The translations under genes and the position numbers were made by a program. The notes beneath the pieces are model-generated. The model made no database searches. It saw only the letters and a program-made list of their open reading frames with translations, and was not told where the DNA came from. From Arachis hypogaea (lineage: Eukaryota > Streptophyta > Magnoliopsida > Fabales > Fabaceae): a stretch of DNA of 64,000 nucleotides. Where the stretch lies: NCBI RefSeq assembly GCF_003086295.3, contig NC_092038.1, forward strand, positions 126,507,518 through 126,571,517. The letters run 5' to 3'. This document shows positions 47,879 to 60,578 of this stretch, one piece after another; position 1 is the first letter of the stretch; each line of letters opens with the position of its first letter.

Positions 47879-50800
47879 TTGCTGTCGGAGTTTCATATTT
47901 CAGGTTGAACATAGATAGCTCTATAGCCCATTGAACTATCCTGCCTGCAACATCTACTTTTCGAAGGATTTGCTTCATGGACTGGTTCATTTGAACTGTT
48001 ATGGTGTGAGTTTGAAAATAAGGCCGGAGCCTTCTGGACGCTACGATTAAGGCATATGCAAACTTTTCAAGTTTTTGATACCTTAATTCAAGTCCTTGTA
48101 GCGCCTTGCTAGTGAAGTAGATGGGATATTGTCCATCCTCATCTTCCCGTATTAATGCTGGCGCTGCAGCCTTTTCGGCGACAACTAGATATAATACGAG
48201 TTCTTCCCCTGCTTTTGGCCGAGTAAGGATAGGAGGTTGGCTCAGAAATCTTTTGAACTTCTCAAAGGCCTCTTTGCATTCAAGGGTCCATTCGAAGTGG
48301 CATCATTTTCTAAGCAGCAAGAAAAGTGGTAAGGATCTTAGTGCTGATCCTGCCAAGAATCTAGATAAAGCTGTAGGTCGGCCATTCAGCTGTTGAACTT
48401 CTTTTAAACAGGTTAGACTTTTCATTTCTAGGATTGCTCTGCACTTATCGGGGTTGGCTTCAATTTCCCTTTATGTTAGCATGAATCCTAGAAATTTTCC
48501 AGCTTCCACTGCAAAAGTGCACTTGGTGGGATTTAACGTCATCCCGTGCCCTCTTATGGTGTTGAAGACTTGTGAGAGGTCAGTCAGGAGGTTAGTCTCA
48601 TCCTTGGTCTTTACCAACATGTCATCCACATACACTTTCATTAATTTTCGAAAGTGAGGTGCGAACACCTTATTCATCAGCCTTGATATGTGGCCCTTGC
48701 ATTTTTTAATCCGAAAGGCATGACCACGTAGCAAAAGTTCGCTTTAGGGGTGATGAAGGACGTCTTCTCCTGGTCCGGCTTGTACCTTGGAATTTGGTTA
48801 TATCTCGAGTAGGCATCCATGAATGACAAATATTGATATCCCGAACTGGAATCTACTAGGGCGTCAATATTAGGTATAGGATATGGGTCTTTTGGGTATG
48901 CTTTATTGAGGTCGATATAGTCGACCACATCCTCCACTTCCCATTTTGTTTTTTAACTAGCAGCACATTTGCCAACTAGGCCGGGTACTTGAATTCTCTG
49001 ATAAACCCTACCTCTAGCAAGGCTTGCACTTGTTCTTCGACCACTTGAGCCTGTTCGGGTCTGAACTTTTGTCTCCTCTATTGAACAGGTCGGGATCTCG
49101 GGTAGACAGTCAGCCTGTGTGACATGAGCTCCGGATTATCCTAGGCATGTTGGAGGCTTTTCAGGCGAAGAGGTCAGAGTTCTGTTGTAGGTGCTTTACT
49201 AGTTCTTGCTTCAGATCTTGTGCTAGGTTAGCTCCTATGTTGGTGGTCTTTCCAACCTCTTGGCCAATCTGGACTTCTTCCGTCTTTCCTCCGGGTTGTG
49301 GTCGTAGTTCCTCTCTTACTCGGACTCCGCCGAGTTCAATGGTATTGACTTCCTTGCCTTTACCTCTTAGGTTTAGGCTCTCATTGTAGCACTTCCTCGC
49401 CGGCTTCTGATCTCCCCTGATGATAGCAATCCCTTCTTGTGTTGGAAACTTCATGCAGAGGTGAGGGGTGGAAACAACCACTCTCAGCCGATTTAACATC
49501 GTCCGGCCTATCAGGGCGTTATAAGTGGAGGCTACATCGACAACAATGAAGTCGATGCTTAAAGTCTTAGACTTAACTCCCCTTTCAAAAGTTGTGTGTA
49601 TGGAGATGAAGCCTACTGGCGTGATAAGAGCATCCCCTAACCCCAACTTATCAAATGCCGGCTTGAATAATATATTGGCTGAACTCTCTTGATCCACCAG
49701 AATTCTGTGTAAGTGAGCATTGGCGAGGATCATTGTAATTACCGGATCGTCGTGCCCGGGTATGATTCCCTATCCATCTTTTTTGGTGAAAGAGATGGTT
49801 GGGAGGTCGGGTCCATCGCTCCCGACTTAGTAGACTTCTTTCAGATGTCTTTTCCGAGACGATTTGGTCAGCCCTCTTCCAGCAAACCTTCCTGATATCA
49901 TATGAATATGTCGTTTTGGAGTCTGAGGGGGCGGGCTTCTCCATTCGTGGCCTTCGTCGTCTCTCTTTCTTTTCCCATGATTGTCCGACCTTTCCATGAG
50001 ATATCTATCTAGCCGACCTTCTCTGACCAGCTTTTCAATCAAATTTTTAAGGTCGTATCAATCATTTGTGGAATGCCCATACAATTTGTGATATTCACAG
50101 TATTCATTACGGCTTCCACCCTTTTTGTTCTTAATGTGACGCGGAGGAGGAAGCTTTTCAGTATGACAGATCTCCTTATAGACATCCACTAAGGAAACTT
50201 CTAGAGGAGTATAAGTGTGATATCTTCTAGGCTTCTCAGGTTCGACTTCTTCTTTTCCCTTGGGCTCCTTTTCATTTTCCTTTGGCTGGTGGGGGTGCCC
50301 TAGTTACCAACTTGGTTCTCGAAACCTGGCATTTTCCACCATATTAATGTACTTTTCAGCTCGCTCTTGTACGTCGCTCAAAGAAGTTGGATGTCTCTTT
50401 GAGATGGATTGACAGAAGGGTCCTTCTCAGAGTCCATTGACAAGTCCCATTATTACTGCCTCCGTAAGCAGGTCTTGAATCTCTAAGCATGCTTTGTTAA
50501 ACTTTCCATGTAGTCTCTCTGGGGCTCTCCAACCTCTTGTTTTACTCCGAGTAGATTAGGGCATGCTTGACCTTATATTATGAATTTAAAATCGCGTAAG
50601 AAACTTACGCGAGAGGTTGTCAAAGCTGGTGACCAACCTAGGGAGAAGGCTATCAAACCACTTCATGGTCGCCTTTGTTAAGTTCGTCGGGAAGGCCTTG
50701 CAGTGAGTAGCAGCCGATGCGTTAGCTAAGTACATCCGACTTTTGAAGTTATTGAGGTGATGCTTCGGGTTAGTTGTCCCGTCATACAGGCTCATATAAG

Positions 50801-51263
50801 GGCTTTTGAAGTTTCTGGGAACTTTAGCTCTCATGATATCTTCAGTGAACGGGTCTTCTTCCCCCAATGGGGTATCCTCCTGATCTGCGCGAGAATCCTT
50901 ATTTTGGAGATTGGATTCCAGCTTCGAAAGCTTTTCTTCAAGCTCTTTTCGTCGTTCCATTTCTTTCCTTAGGCTCCTCTCCGCTTCATGCTGTCGCTCC
51001 AGCTCTTGTTCTAGTTGCTCGAGTCGACCTTGGTGGCCATGTAGTAACCCCATAAGGTCGGTGGAATGAGATTATCCCTCTCTTCCGGGCTGATGAACCT
51101 CAGAGGAGATTTCCTTTGGTCCCTGAGCACCTGAGGGGCCTTCACCACGCGGTCCCTCTGTTCTTGATAGAGGTATTATTGCTTGGTCATTATTGACCGT
51201 GTCCTGATGCTCTTGATCTGACTCAGATGCAATGTGCTCGTCTTCATGTTGGTCATCTACCAT
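47879..51263 (-). pseudogene. gag, protease, reverse transcriptase and first RNase H of the outer retrotransposon, broken
   Basis: From 51263 downward: a short acidic leader (MVDDQHEDEHIASES), a stop, then a gag coiled coil and gag domain (51053-50586), decayed gag end, protease (49733-49161), reverse transcriptase (48937-48471, YVDD at 48621-48632) and the RT-linked RNase H reaching the insertion point at 47879. The gene order equals that of the inner element and the proteins are clearly related. The protease active site reads DQESS where DQGSS is expected, a Gly-to-Glu change. Many stops and frameshifts separate the parts, for example at 51070, 50585 and 48925. Long decayed. Confidence 0.85.
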
Positions 51264-51280
51264 TGTGCATTGATCTCCGG

Positions 51281-51300
51281 GTCCCTGGCAACGGCACTAA
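51281..51300 (-). promoter_or_regulatory. primer binding site of the outer retrotransposon
   Basis: On the minus strand ttagtgccgttgccagggac directly follows the 5' LTR. It is close to the inner element's ttggcgccattgccgggga, with a few substitutions. Confidence 0.65.
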
Positions 51301-51789
51301 TGTTCTGGGATTTACCTGAAACCGGGTGATTGGGCTCAAATGGAAGGCCCAAACGTTGAAGGATGGAGGTCTCCGACTTGTTCGCGTCCAGAAGCCTCCG
51401 TCCGAGTTGTTGAATAGGTGGGGAGTGGTACCTTCAAGACACTCCGATGCCTAAGTTAGCAAAGGATTAAACAGGTTTTGTGTATTGGAACTTATCTTTA
51501 CCTGAGTGTGTCAGTGTATTTATAGGGGATGAACCAATAACCACCGTTCAAGTAGTTCCACTTCTGATGGTGAATAACTGTCCCTTTATTTTAGGGTTGT
51601 TGAGATCTTTTTTCTAGAAGTAGGCGGAAGATTCTGGAAGGCAGTTACTTACGTAGTTAAGTGTGAGTTGCTTATTTAATATGTTCCGACCTCTTAGAAG
51701 AGGTCGGATATGTGGACGAGGCCGTTCTACTGGATCGGGCCTTTTTTTCGCATTGGGCCTGGGTTACATTTTAGGATAGGATATGAACA
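51301..51789 (-). repeat. 5' LTR of the outer retrotransposon
   Basis: About 489 bp, tgttctgggattt to atatgaaca on the plus strand; it aligns with 28153-28658. Confidence 0.85.
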
Positions 51790-51794
51790 ATAGT
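51790..51794. repeat. target duplication of the outer retrotransposon, right
   Basis: atagt against ataat at 28148-28152. Confidence 0.5.
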
Positions 51795-53549
51795 CTTTCT
51801 TTTAATCACCAAATTAACATTATAAACACAAAAAATTTACTGACATGTTAAGAAATATAAATAATATTCAAAATGATTCCTCTAGTCTTTTAAATTAATT
51901 AAAGTAATCTTTTCATTCTCTTTTAAAATAGAGCTTATAAACTATAAATAAGCAACAATTTATATAACTAAATTCAATATTTCATAGATAAAGGATTGTA
52001 TATTCAACCTGAAGACTTTTGGCTGTAAGAGAAAGACTACACAAGTTGTAATATAAATTATACACAGGAAATCAAATATTCTATGTAAAATTTAAAAAGC
52101 CTTATACATATGTAAATAAAATCCCGTACAAAATAAAATAAGTATCTAAAAGAACAATAAATTAGTTAGTTCTTCTTTCTTGATAATTTAAAATTTGGAG
52201 TTGAAATAAATTTCATAAAATTAATCTCTTAAAATTTTAAAGATCCTGATTGAATTGAAATATTAAATTTTTTTTTTTACCAAATTTTAAAAACTTTTCA
52301 AATGAATAATCTGCTATTGCCTCAAGCGGATTTTATACTCATATCATTTTCGAAGTAACTGTTAGAGATTGTCGCGATTTTTTCACGCACTAATTTTTTT
52401 TATAAACCGCTACAAAATGCATCAATTTTTGTATGCACACCATTGAACATAAATCGCGATAGAATGTAGCGGTTTACATGCAACCTAATCTGTGGGAGAG
52501 TATTACGTTTATATATAATTACGAAAGTTGTATTGCATTTGGATATTTAAAAAGTTGTAATTCGGTAATGTATTTCTCCAAACAATTAAAATAAGTAAAT
52601 TGCCCTATAATTATTTAATTAAGCATATTAATTATTTGATTTGACTAAACATTAACTTTTGGTCATATATATTTTGAGTCATAATTAATTATTTATTTGA
52701 TTTGATTGAAAAAATATTAAATTATTTCATACTTTGTTTCATCAGATTAACTTTAATTAATCAATTATATTAATTATTTGATTTGACGGAAATAAATAAG
52801 TTAATTTTGTTTTAATTTGTATTATTTTTTGTCTTATTTATTTTGATTAATCATTTTTAAAAGTGATTTAATTGTTACATAATATATTTATAAGATATTT
52901 TTTATTTATTTTTAAGTTACTTTATTTAGCCAAACAATTATAGTTAATTTGTTATATGAATTATTTAATTTAATTAATTTAAATATATGTTATTTGATTC
53001 AATTTAGTGTGAAGTTAATGTTCGAATCGTTATTTATCAAAAGTTTCTCTTAATTTTTTTATCTTAAATATTTTGATTTTAAATTTCTGATTTTTATTCA
53101 TTGTGTATATTTATTTTTATTTTAATATCAAATATAATATTTTTATTAATATTTTTTTACACTTTATTATCTAATAGTTATATGCACATCATCAATTAAT
53201 TATATGATCGTGAATATTTTTTTAATTTATTAAAAATTTTATTCTTTTTTTTATTTTATCTATATCTATATTTCATAAATTATTCACTATAAAAGGCCAT
53301 ATATGCTAGAAGAGAATCTCATTTATTATCGATTGCTCTTCTATTCAGTAATATATTTTTTTTCTCTTATGATGCTTTGATTTTTTTTATAAACTATAAA
53401 ACATTATTATTTGCTATTATACTCTATCTCTTTTATTTCTTTTATTTTGTTCCTATTTTTTAAGTTTTTATATTTTTTATTATAAATTTTATCTTTTTTC
53501 ACACAAGTTAATTTATCATAATTATTTACATATTAAATCTTCTCAATGT
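51795..53549. other. AT-rich intergenic DNA
   Basis: No gene. Positions 52380-52490 contain a small repeat with aaaccgctacaaaatg, atcgcgatagaatg and gtagcggttta that is related, inverted, to 27460-27560. The rest is AT-rich with ttaatt runs. Confidence 0.55.
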
Positions 53550-53715
53550 TTAAATTATGAGTCCCGCGGAAGCCAATGAAATATCATCTCATGTTATAAA
53601 ATCACTTATCCCAAACGTTTAAGCTAATTTTGGGATTCAGCAAAGATTGAACTCTTGACTGTTCGGATCTAAAGCTCTGATACCATGTCATAATACTATT
53701 CGTCCTAAAAATTTC
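53550..53715 (-). repeat. possible tRNA-derived SINE or Copia leader fragment
   Basis: Read on the minus strand this begins atgacatggtatcagagctt, like the tRNA-Met-complementary primer site of Copia elements, followed by caagagttcaatcttt, which loosely resembles a Pol III B box. No LTR or open frame adjoins. The identity is uncertain. Confidence 0.25.
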
Positions 53716-55233
53716 AACTAATAGAAAAAAATAATACTAATAGTTATATTTCTAATACAGAATCAGACATCTTTACACTTCTATTATATACATTGTACAA
53801 ATATTTCATTAACTCTCTATACTTCCTCTTAAATTATATTCCTTATGTGCTTAATTTTATTTCTAATTTAGGAGATTGTGTGATAAAATAATATCTATAA
53901 AGGCTTTGTGCATCTTTTTTTTCGTACTTTTGACTTATCTCTCATTTCGTAGGATCATGAATATTTATATACTATGATATTTATACATGAAAGATAAGTA
54001 TAAATTATATCTGAGAATAGAGATTACCCTGAAAAAAATAAAATACTAAAAGACTATCAGAATTTATTATTTTTGACAAATATAGAATAAAATATATTAT
54101 TAAATTACTAAACTAAAAAAATTATGTTAATAGCTAAATAATGGCAAATAAATTTTAATAACTTCTAACATTTCTCCCAAAAAAAAAAGATAGAAAACTC
54201 TCTTTAAGAGGAGGTAGTAGTCACCAACACCAAGTTATTCAGCGATTTAGTAAAACATGTCAACAATGGCACTATAATTTGTCCTCTGATACAGTGATAC
54301 ATATATGACTTCTCTCTGTGTAAAATAAATAATAATAAATAATCTCATTAATTTCCATGGATTTCCTCCATTATCAGAAGCGAAAGCTATTCTTTCATGA
54401 ATAAATAATTAAATTGGCAGAAGAAAAAAAAATGTCTTGAATAAGCATCAAGATAGACCAGATCCACGACTACCTCATCTTCTGGCATGATCTGATCTGA
54501 TCTGATCGTCATGTGGATATTGTTGAGAATGATTGGTGTTGTTCTTAATGTGCTCATCTAGTCTCCACTGTGTGTGGGTCCCACTTGGTACAATTATTAT
54601 AGCAACTAAAAAAAGTGGACTTTGCAGTGTCTCGCTTGAGTCTTGAACCTTTTCTCTCGTCCTTGCTCCTTCGATTTGATGTACCAACAACACAACAATC
54701 AATCTATGGATAAGCCCCAACTACTTCCAACATCATTCAACTTGTAACATTGCAGAACCCTCTCTCTTTTTCTTCAAATTATTGATGCTATTCGTCATCA
54801 ATTTGCAGATTTTGTCCCCTGGGTAGTACACATCAAAATCTAAATTATTACTTACACATGGGATTAATGAAGGGTGAAAATAAAAATACAAACTTTAATT
54901 TGTTGCTTGAGGGTTCTGATTTCTGAACACTAATCTAGCATAGCACGCCACATAAATTTTTGGAATGATGCTACTACTTTCAGTTAGATTGTTATAGGTT
55001 TGATGTGATCCCTACATGGATACCGAACCATGCAATTGGTAAAGCGTATAATGTATGATGCAGAACAAGCCTATTATGTTTTACCAGTCATCTAACTTTC
55101 AAGGAGTAGGATCATATTCATGAGAAACAATAGAACATGTCACATTTAATGCAAATCAATGGACTTGTGGTGTGTCAATGAGTGCTTAGTAGTCTATATT
55201 GAATTAGAGAGAGAGAGAGAGATTACAGAGCAC
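53716..55233. other. intergenic DNA, including the likely 3' untranslated end of the auxin receptor gene
   Basis: No convincing coding frame. The stretch just left of 55234 should hold the receptor's 3' untranslated region. A short GA run lies at 55207-55222. Confidence 0.5.
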
Positions 55234-58200
55234 TTAGAGAGTGAGAACAAATGGAGGAGCATCCCTTCTGGGTCCAGCAACGGAACGATACACATAGACC
55301 CTTTCGGCTTGGCTATCATCGCTGCCGTCTTCCTTTATTACCTCAACATTCAACCTTGGCATTTCCTTAGCCAACAATCTACATCCATTCATTGTCACTT
55401 TGCAATCTGACATCCACAGCGACCTCATCGACTCGTACTTTTCCAACCCCGAAAGAAGTGCAGCATTCCCAAATGGGCAGTCCCTTATCTCAAGTTTCCT
55501 CAGCTTCGGACACCCTTCTAGTACACACTGCATACCCCAATCACTGCTTCCAGCAAAGGCAACTGAAAGAGTTTCCAAGTTTTTTGCATACTTCCCTATG
55601 TACTCAAATGTAAGGTCGGTCAGTAAACCAGATATTGCAAGCCTCTGGAGTTTGCTGCAAGTCTTAACAACTGCTCCAAAAGCCTCATCCATCGGTTCGC
55701 TTGTCCGGTAATCCGGTTGGCCGGGGTTCATAATACAGAGCCGGAAATGAGTGAAGTCAGGGCAGTTTTGCACAACAGTGGCAACAGCAGCATTGGTCAT
55801 GTGCCGGCAAAAGTAGAGGACATAGTGAAGATTTCGGCATCCTTGAGAGACAGCAATAAAGCCCGAGTCAGTAACACCGCGGGCATCACCCTCAGCAAAG
55901 GGATCTGCAGGAAATACACGCAGTTCCTCAAGCAGTGGGCAGTGTGTTCCTACAGCTTCCAACCCCTTATCTTCAATTGTGTCCACAACCTGTATCAGAT
56001 ATTTAGCTAGTGAGACAGAAACAACACTTCATTTTCATTTGCATTAACGGGAAACTGTATAAACATTCCACCCATGCACCTTCAATTGGACAATTACAAC
56101 CAAGTTAAACACATTTGTGCATGATGCTAAATCTTTGGTTGTGTGAATGTGCATGTCAGAAACAAAGGACACCAATAATACATGAATTAATTCAGAAGAA
56201 AAGCATGCCGCATAGGTCTTTAGTAGTAGAAACTTCAATATAAATTAGAAACTATGTAACAAGGAACACTAGGCAAAAAGATTCGTACCCATAGGCGCCG
56301 AATATTGGCGCAATGAACAAGAAGCTTAGCAATATCATCACTGTCCAGGGGAGCATAACTAAAATTCAAGAAAGTCAGATTTGCGCATGCGGGGTACAGA
56401 ACTGGGAGATACTGCGGTGTAACTACCCATAATCCAGAAAGGGTGTTAAGATTTTTACAATTGCTGAAGGCGCTTTCAAGCTCCGAGTACTGCTGTGTTG
56501 TCAGCTCTTGTGAAAATGAGCCAGTACCAAGCTCACATAACTGGGGAGCTCTAAAAAGTAGCCTTTGTAACTGTTCCAGTGTTATACTTTTATTAAGCTT
56601 CAAAGTCTTCAATGATTTGCACCTAGCAACAAGCTTCTCAAGTGCATCAAAATTTACATCATTGTGAAGGATGGAAAAGTTCAGTACTTCCAGCGATGTG
56701 AAGCTTTCCGGGAAGCAAGTCAACCAATTATCATTTTTATCATCAATGACATTCTCTTGTATGTCAAGCTCAGTTAAATTCCTACAACCAAGTAGAGTGC
56801 AGAAAATTATTGATGGGGCAATTGAAGAATTCTGAAAATAATGCAACATAATGGAACTAATATCTATTTTTTCTAAAATTACTGGACATGATGATATCAT
56901 GACACAAGATTTCTTAGGTTCATAAGTGAAAAAGCTTGGAGAAAAGTATTGATATAAATATTGTAATCACACTTTTCACACTGCTACTGCTTTCACTTAT
57001 ACGCACTGTTCGAATTACACTAGGTCCCTTGTGAAAGCACAAATTTTAAATCAAACATCTGAAAGTAGAATTACAAGGCTGTCCTATTATATCAGAAGAT
57101 AAGCATGTAAATGATAAGAAATTCAAATTCTACATAATGTTTTTTAGATTCCCTATTCATCAGTGAGTTTCAATCAACCAATTCATGAACTAATAGGAAG
57201 TTTAACATTCTTGCATAGCATTATAATTACTCATAGAGCAATATGCAATATCCATATGAACTTTGCTCCAAAATCAGCCATAAAATTAACCTCTACCAAG
57301 CCTATTCTCATTCCCAGCATCCCACTTTCTAGATCATTAAAATTTAAAAGTTAGTTGATTCCCTGAGTCAGAGCTATGTTCCCATTCAAGGAATATCACC
57401 ATATTCCCATTCTATTGATTCTAAAATGTTAATTGCATCATGCAGAAAAAGAAGTGGCCCTTATAAAAAAAAGGGCTCTATAGTGGGATTCTGTTTCCAC
57501 TGGGAACCATAATTCACAAACATCTCACTAGTAGGAATTCCTGTCAAAGCAAAGCAAAGCACATCATGTGCGAATGGAAAACAAGTAAGACCCCTCAAAA
57601 AGATAAGAATCTAACAAAAGGATGAATCGCTAATCTAGGGGGAGATATAAATCAAACTGAAAGTCAAAACTACAAGAGTAAATAAAGTATTATTCAAATT
57701 TGTTGGAAAGGTTAATTTAAACTAGATAATAAAGTCTATAATTGTTGTAAACACATCAATTAACCTGATTACATCATCCAGAGCAGAAAAAGGGCAAAGG
57801 ATTTCACATCAAAACAGTAAACATCACCGAATTATTAAAAACTGAAATTCATGCAAAGAAGAACATGAAGAAAACTCCATCAGCAGGGAACATACCAAGA
57901 AGAACAATAATCTTTTTACCTCTGAGGAAAATTAAATATACGTTAGAAATGAAAATTCAACAAATTAAAAGCCTGAAAAAACAAAAACTGAAAAGAAGAA
58001 AGCAAAGAAGTTTATGTACTATGTTCTTACTTGCAATCAGCAGCAATTGCAGCCAAACCATCAGTGCTGAAACCATCACAATTTTGAAGGGAAATAGCTT
58101 TGAAGTTCGGAAAAGAGCGCGCCAAGAACTTCAAACTCTCATCAGTAACAGTCATCCTCTTAAGCCTAAGCTCCTCAAGAAAAGGGTACTTTTCAGCAAA

Positions 58201-58551
58201 CACCACAAGCCAAAAGTGAATATCAGCACCCCAATTTGCAGGAACCAAGTTGAAATCAGAGAAACGTGGCTTCCCTTTCAGTGTAACACTTCTTATGTTT
58301 GGGAACCTTCGGGTTAAGATCTCAGGGGACACAGAGTAGCAGTTACCTATGAACACGTTCCTCCTTGACCATCTCTCAGCGTTGTACCACTCCTTGCAAA
58401 CCAGTGACACAGAGCTTCTGTCCTTTCTTGATTTCAGCATCCCAATAACACGTTCAAGAACCTCATCTGGAAAACACGATGAACCTCTTCTGTTCATGAA
58501 GTTCGATTCCGGAGATTCCTTCATCATCCTCCTCTTGTTGCAGCACTCCAT
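55234..58551 (-). CDS. TIR1/AFB-family auxin co-receptor F-box protein (AFB4/5/6-like)
   Basis: Substrate-recognition subunit of a nuclear SCF ubiquitin ligase that binds auxin together with Aux/IAA repressors and marks them for degradation. Exons are 58551-58031, 56781-56289 and 55989-55234, with GT/AG introns of 1249 and 299 bp; joined they give 1770 nt, 589 residues plus stop, the usual family size. The F-box is at residues 27-65 ([13 protein letters not shown]...), followed by leucine-rich repeats to the end ([17 protein letters not shown]). The InsP6/auxin landmarks [22 protein letters not shown] and RSLWMS are present. From memory of TIR1, the pocket His78 is Arg here (residue 96) and Ser438 is Ala (456), as in AFB4/5; TIR1 Arg401 is His (419). 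I chose the start at 58551 (MECCNKRR); an ATG at 58590 would add 13 residues. No break is seen, so this is the one apparently functional host gene. Confidence 0.92.
55413..55434 (-). promoter_or_regulatory. degenerate miR393 target position in the auxin receptor
   Basis: The codons for E-S-M-R-S-L-W lie where TIR1, AFB2 and AFB3 carry the miR393 site. Against the canonical site as I remember it, about 6 of 22 bases differ, including central positions. Efficient cleavage is therefore unlikely. Confidence 0.4.
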
Positions 58552-59518
58552 AAAAGATTGAGACTTTAGAGGACCCTTATGGTTCAACAATGAGATTTGG
58601 AAGCAATAACCAAGTTGGTAAGGTAAAGTATTATGGTTAAGGACTAGGAGATAATGAAGCTTCAGTAAAAGTGAAAGAACAAGTGCTCTGGAAAATAATA
58701 ATTAAAAAAAAAGCTGTGAAAAAGGAAAAGGTGTTCAGTGTTCACAGTAGATACAGAAAATTTTTGACAAGTACTAGAAAGAAATAAAAGCAATCTTATT
58801 TGTCCTAAGAAGTGCTTTTCAAAGCTGAAAACTTGTTGATATGTACCCTCTTGACCCTTTGAGGCTTTGACTGCAACAACTCTGCATGCTTTCTACCATG
58901 TTAACTCTCTCAAAGGAACTAAAAAAGAAAGACACACATTGAAGAGGTTTCAGGAAAATACAACTCAGAGAGAACCAATAATATTACACACCCAATGAAA
59001 GGAATATTATTTATTATTATTATTACTATTATAAGAAAGACCTCTGAATCTGAGATCCGGTAAATGGGAAGAACCAGATGAGGAAGATCCAATTGATATA
59101 ATATATAATTGATGAGGATATGAGAGAGGAAGAAGAGTGATGGCAGAGAAAAAGATTGGGTTCACTCAAAGCTGTACCAAAGAAGCTCTCAAATGAAATC
59201 ACTTTTGTTGGCTTATGATGAGGCCAAAGGAGCAGAGGAACTCGCCACCAATGGCGTATTATAGCAAATGGGAGCAAGAAATGGATTGAAGGAAGAAAGA
59301 AAATGCTTAATTATTGCAAACAAACAAAAGTTACTGTCATAGAAATGTTTTCTTTAAAGCACTTTCTCCCACAATCGCCTCACTCTGCTTGGCTGCATTT
59401 GTACTTCATTTTCAGCGAGGGAAATCAGTTTTGCATTTTTGTTGTAAGATATCAACACCGTATATAAATACAAGTATAAATATGCATTATGAATTTATCA
59501 TATAATATTTTTTACATG
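58552..59518. other. upstream region and 5' leader of the auxin receptor gene
   Basis: No coding frame of note. It probably contains the receptor's 5' untranslated region and promoter. A short tta repeat lies at 59008-59030. Confidence 0.5.
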
Positions 59519-59640
59519 TATACTAAATACAGGTCAAAATTAATTATTAGTATAAAATATATATTAAAAATAAATTAAATTACATATATATTTATATAAA
59601 ATCACATAATAAATAATTTAAATAACTAATTTTAGTATAC
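59519..59640. mobile_element. small MITE-like element, second copy
   Basis: Starts tatactaaatacaggtcaaa and ends actaattttagtatac, with imperfect inverted ends. The interior, attaaaaataaattaaatta, matches the element at 2094-2210. Confidence 0.4.
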
Positions 59641-60526
59641 AAATAATTATTTTATATCTTTTAATTTAGTTTTTATAATATAATGAAAAAAGTTTAGTGC
59701 AAAACATTTTGTCGTTTACAAAATGTTAGAAAAAAGAAATAAATAAAAAAATTCGTTCTTAAAATATTATTTATTTTTAAATTAGTTTATAATTTTTTTA
59801 ATTAAATTCGTTCTTCACAAATTTTAAATTAGTTATATTTATTTTTTGTCACTTTTATTATTGATAATATCAAATTTGATAATATTATATATTAAGTGAC
59901 ATCATACGTACTGACACATACTTAACAGTTTTAATTAATTAATAATAAGATAAATTTATAAAATTAAATCAAATTAATCATAATTAAAAAGATCTTGAGG
60001 TATTATAATTTTTTAATTTTAGATTAGTTTAATTTAATTTTATAAATTTATTATATAAAATTAATTAAGACTATAAAATGTATGTTGTAATATTATTTAA
60101 TACGTCACATCAATAAATTTTAACGTATTTAATTAAAAAATCTTTTAATAACTAATGATCATATTAGACAAATTTAATTATTTATTCAGAAAATAAATTA
60201 TATACACTAAATATAATAGTATGTATAACTAGACTCATTACTGTATTTACGATGGACTGCGATTGTTAAATTAGTTCATAAGAATTAGTTAATCCAAAAA
60301 ATATAACTCATTTAAAAGTAAATAATTTTGGCTCAATTATATAACTCACAAGTTAAATGAATTTGAGATTAAAATTTCATTTTTATCAATAAAAAATACA
60401 AAAGATATGCTACAATGTGATTTAAATATTATTTTTCTAAACAAAAGTATCCAGATAAAAAATTTGAAAAAATATGTTTATACAGTGTAAAAGATAAAAT
60501 TTTTAAATTTTGTTAATTATTTTTAA

Positions 60527-60578
<52 letters not shown>

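Larger units (their letters stand above)
28153..51789 (-). mobile_element. outer Ty3-gypsy (Tat-type) LTR retrotransposon, minus orientation, split by nested insertions
   Basis: LTRs at 28153-28658 (3') and 51301-51789 (5') share long blocks, for example gtgtcagtgtatttatagggg, but differ at many sites, so the element is old. A primer-binding-like site follows the 5' LTR. Reading leftward come gag, protease, reverse transcriptase and first RNase H (51263-47879); the nested insertion; then the second RNase H and integrase (33873-32095); then an antisense gene (29324-31115). Two RNase H domains and an extra antisense gene next to the 3' LTR are features of the plant Tat lineage. Every coding part has stops or frameshifts. 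Confidence 0.85.

Noticed and set aside
53550..53715. Functional tRNA gene
   Set aside because: No cloverleaf could be drawn; only a primer-site-like and a loose B-box-like segment are present.
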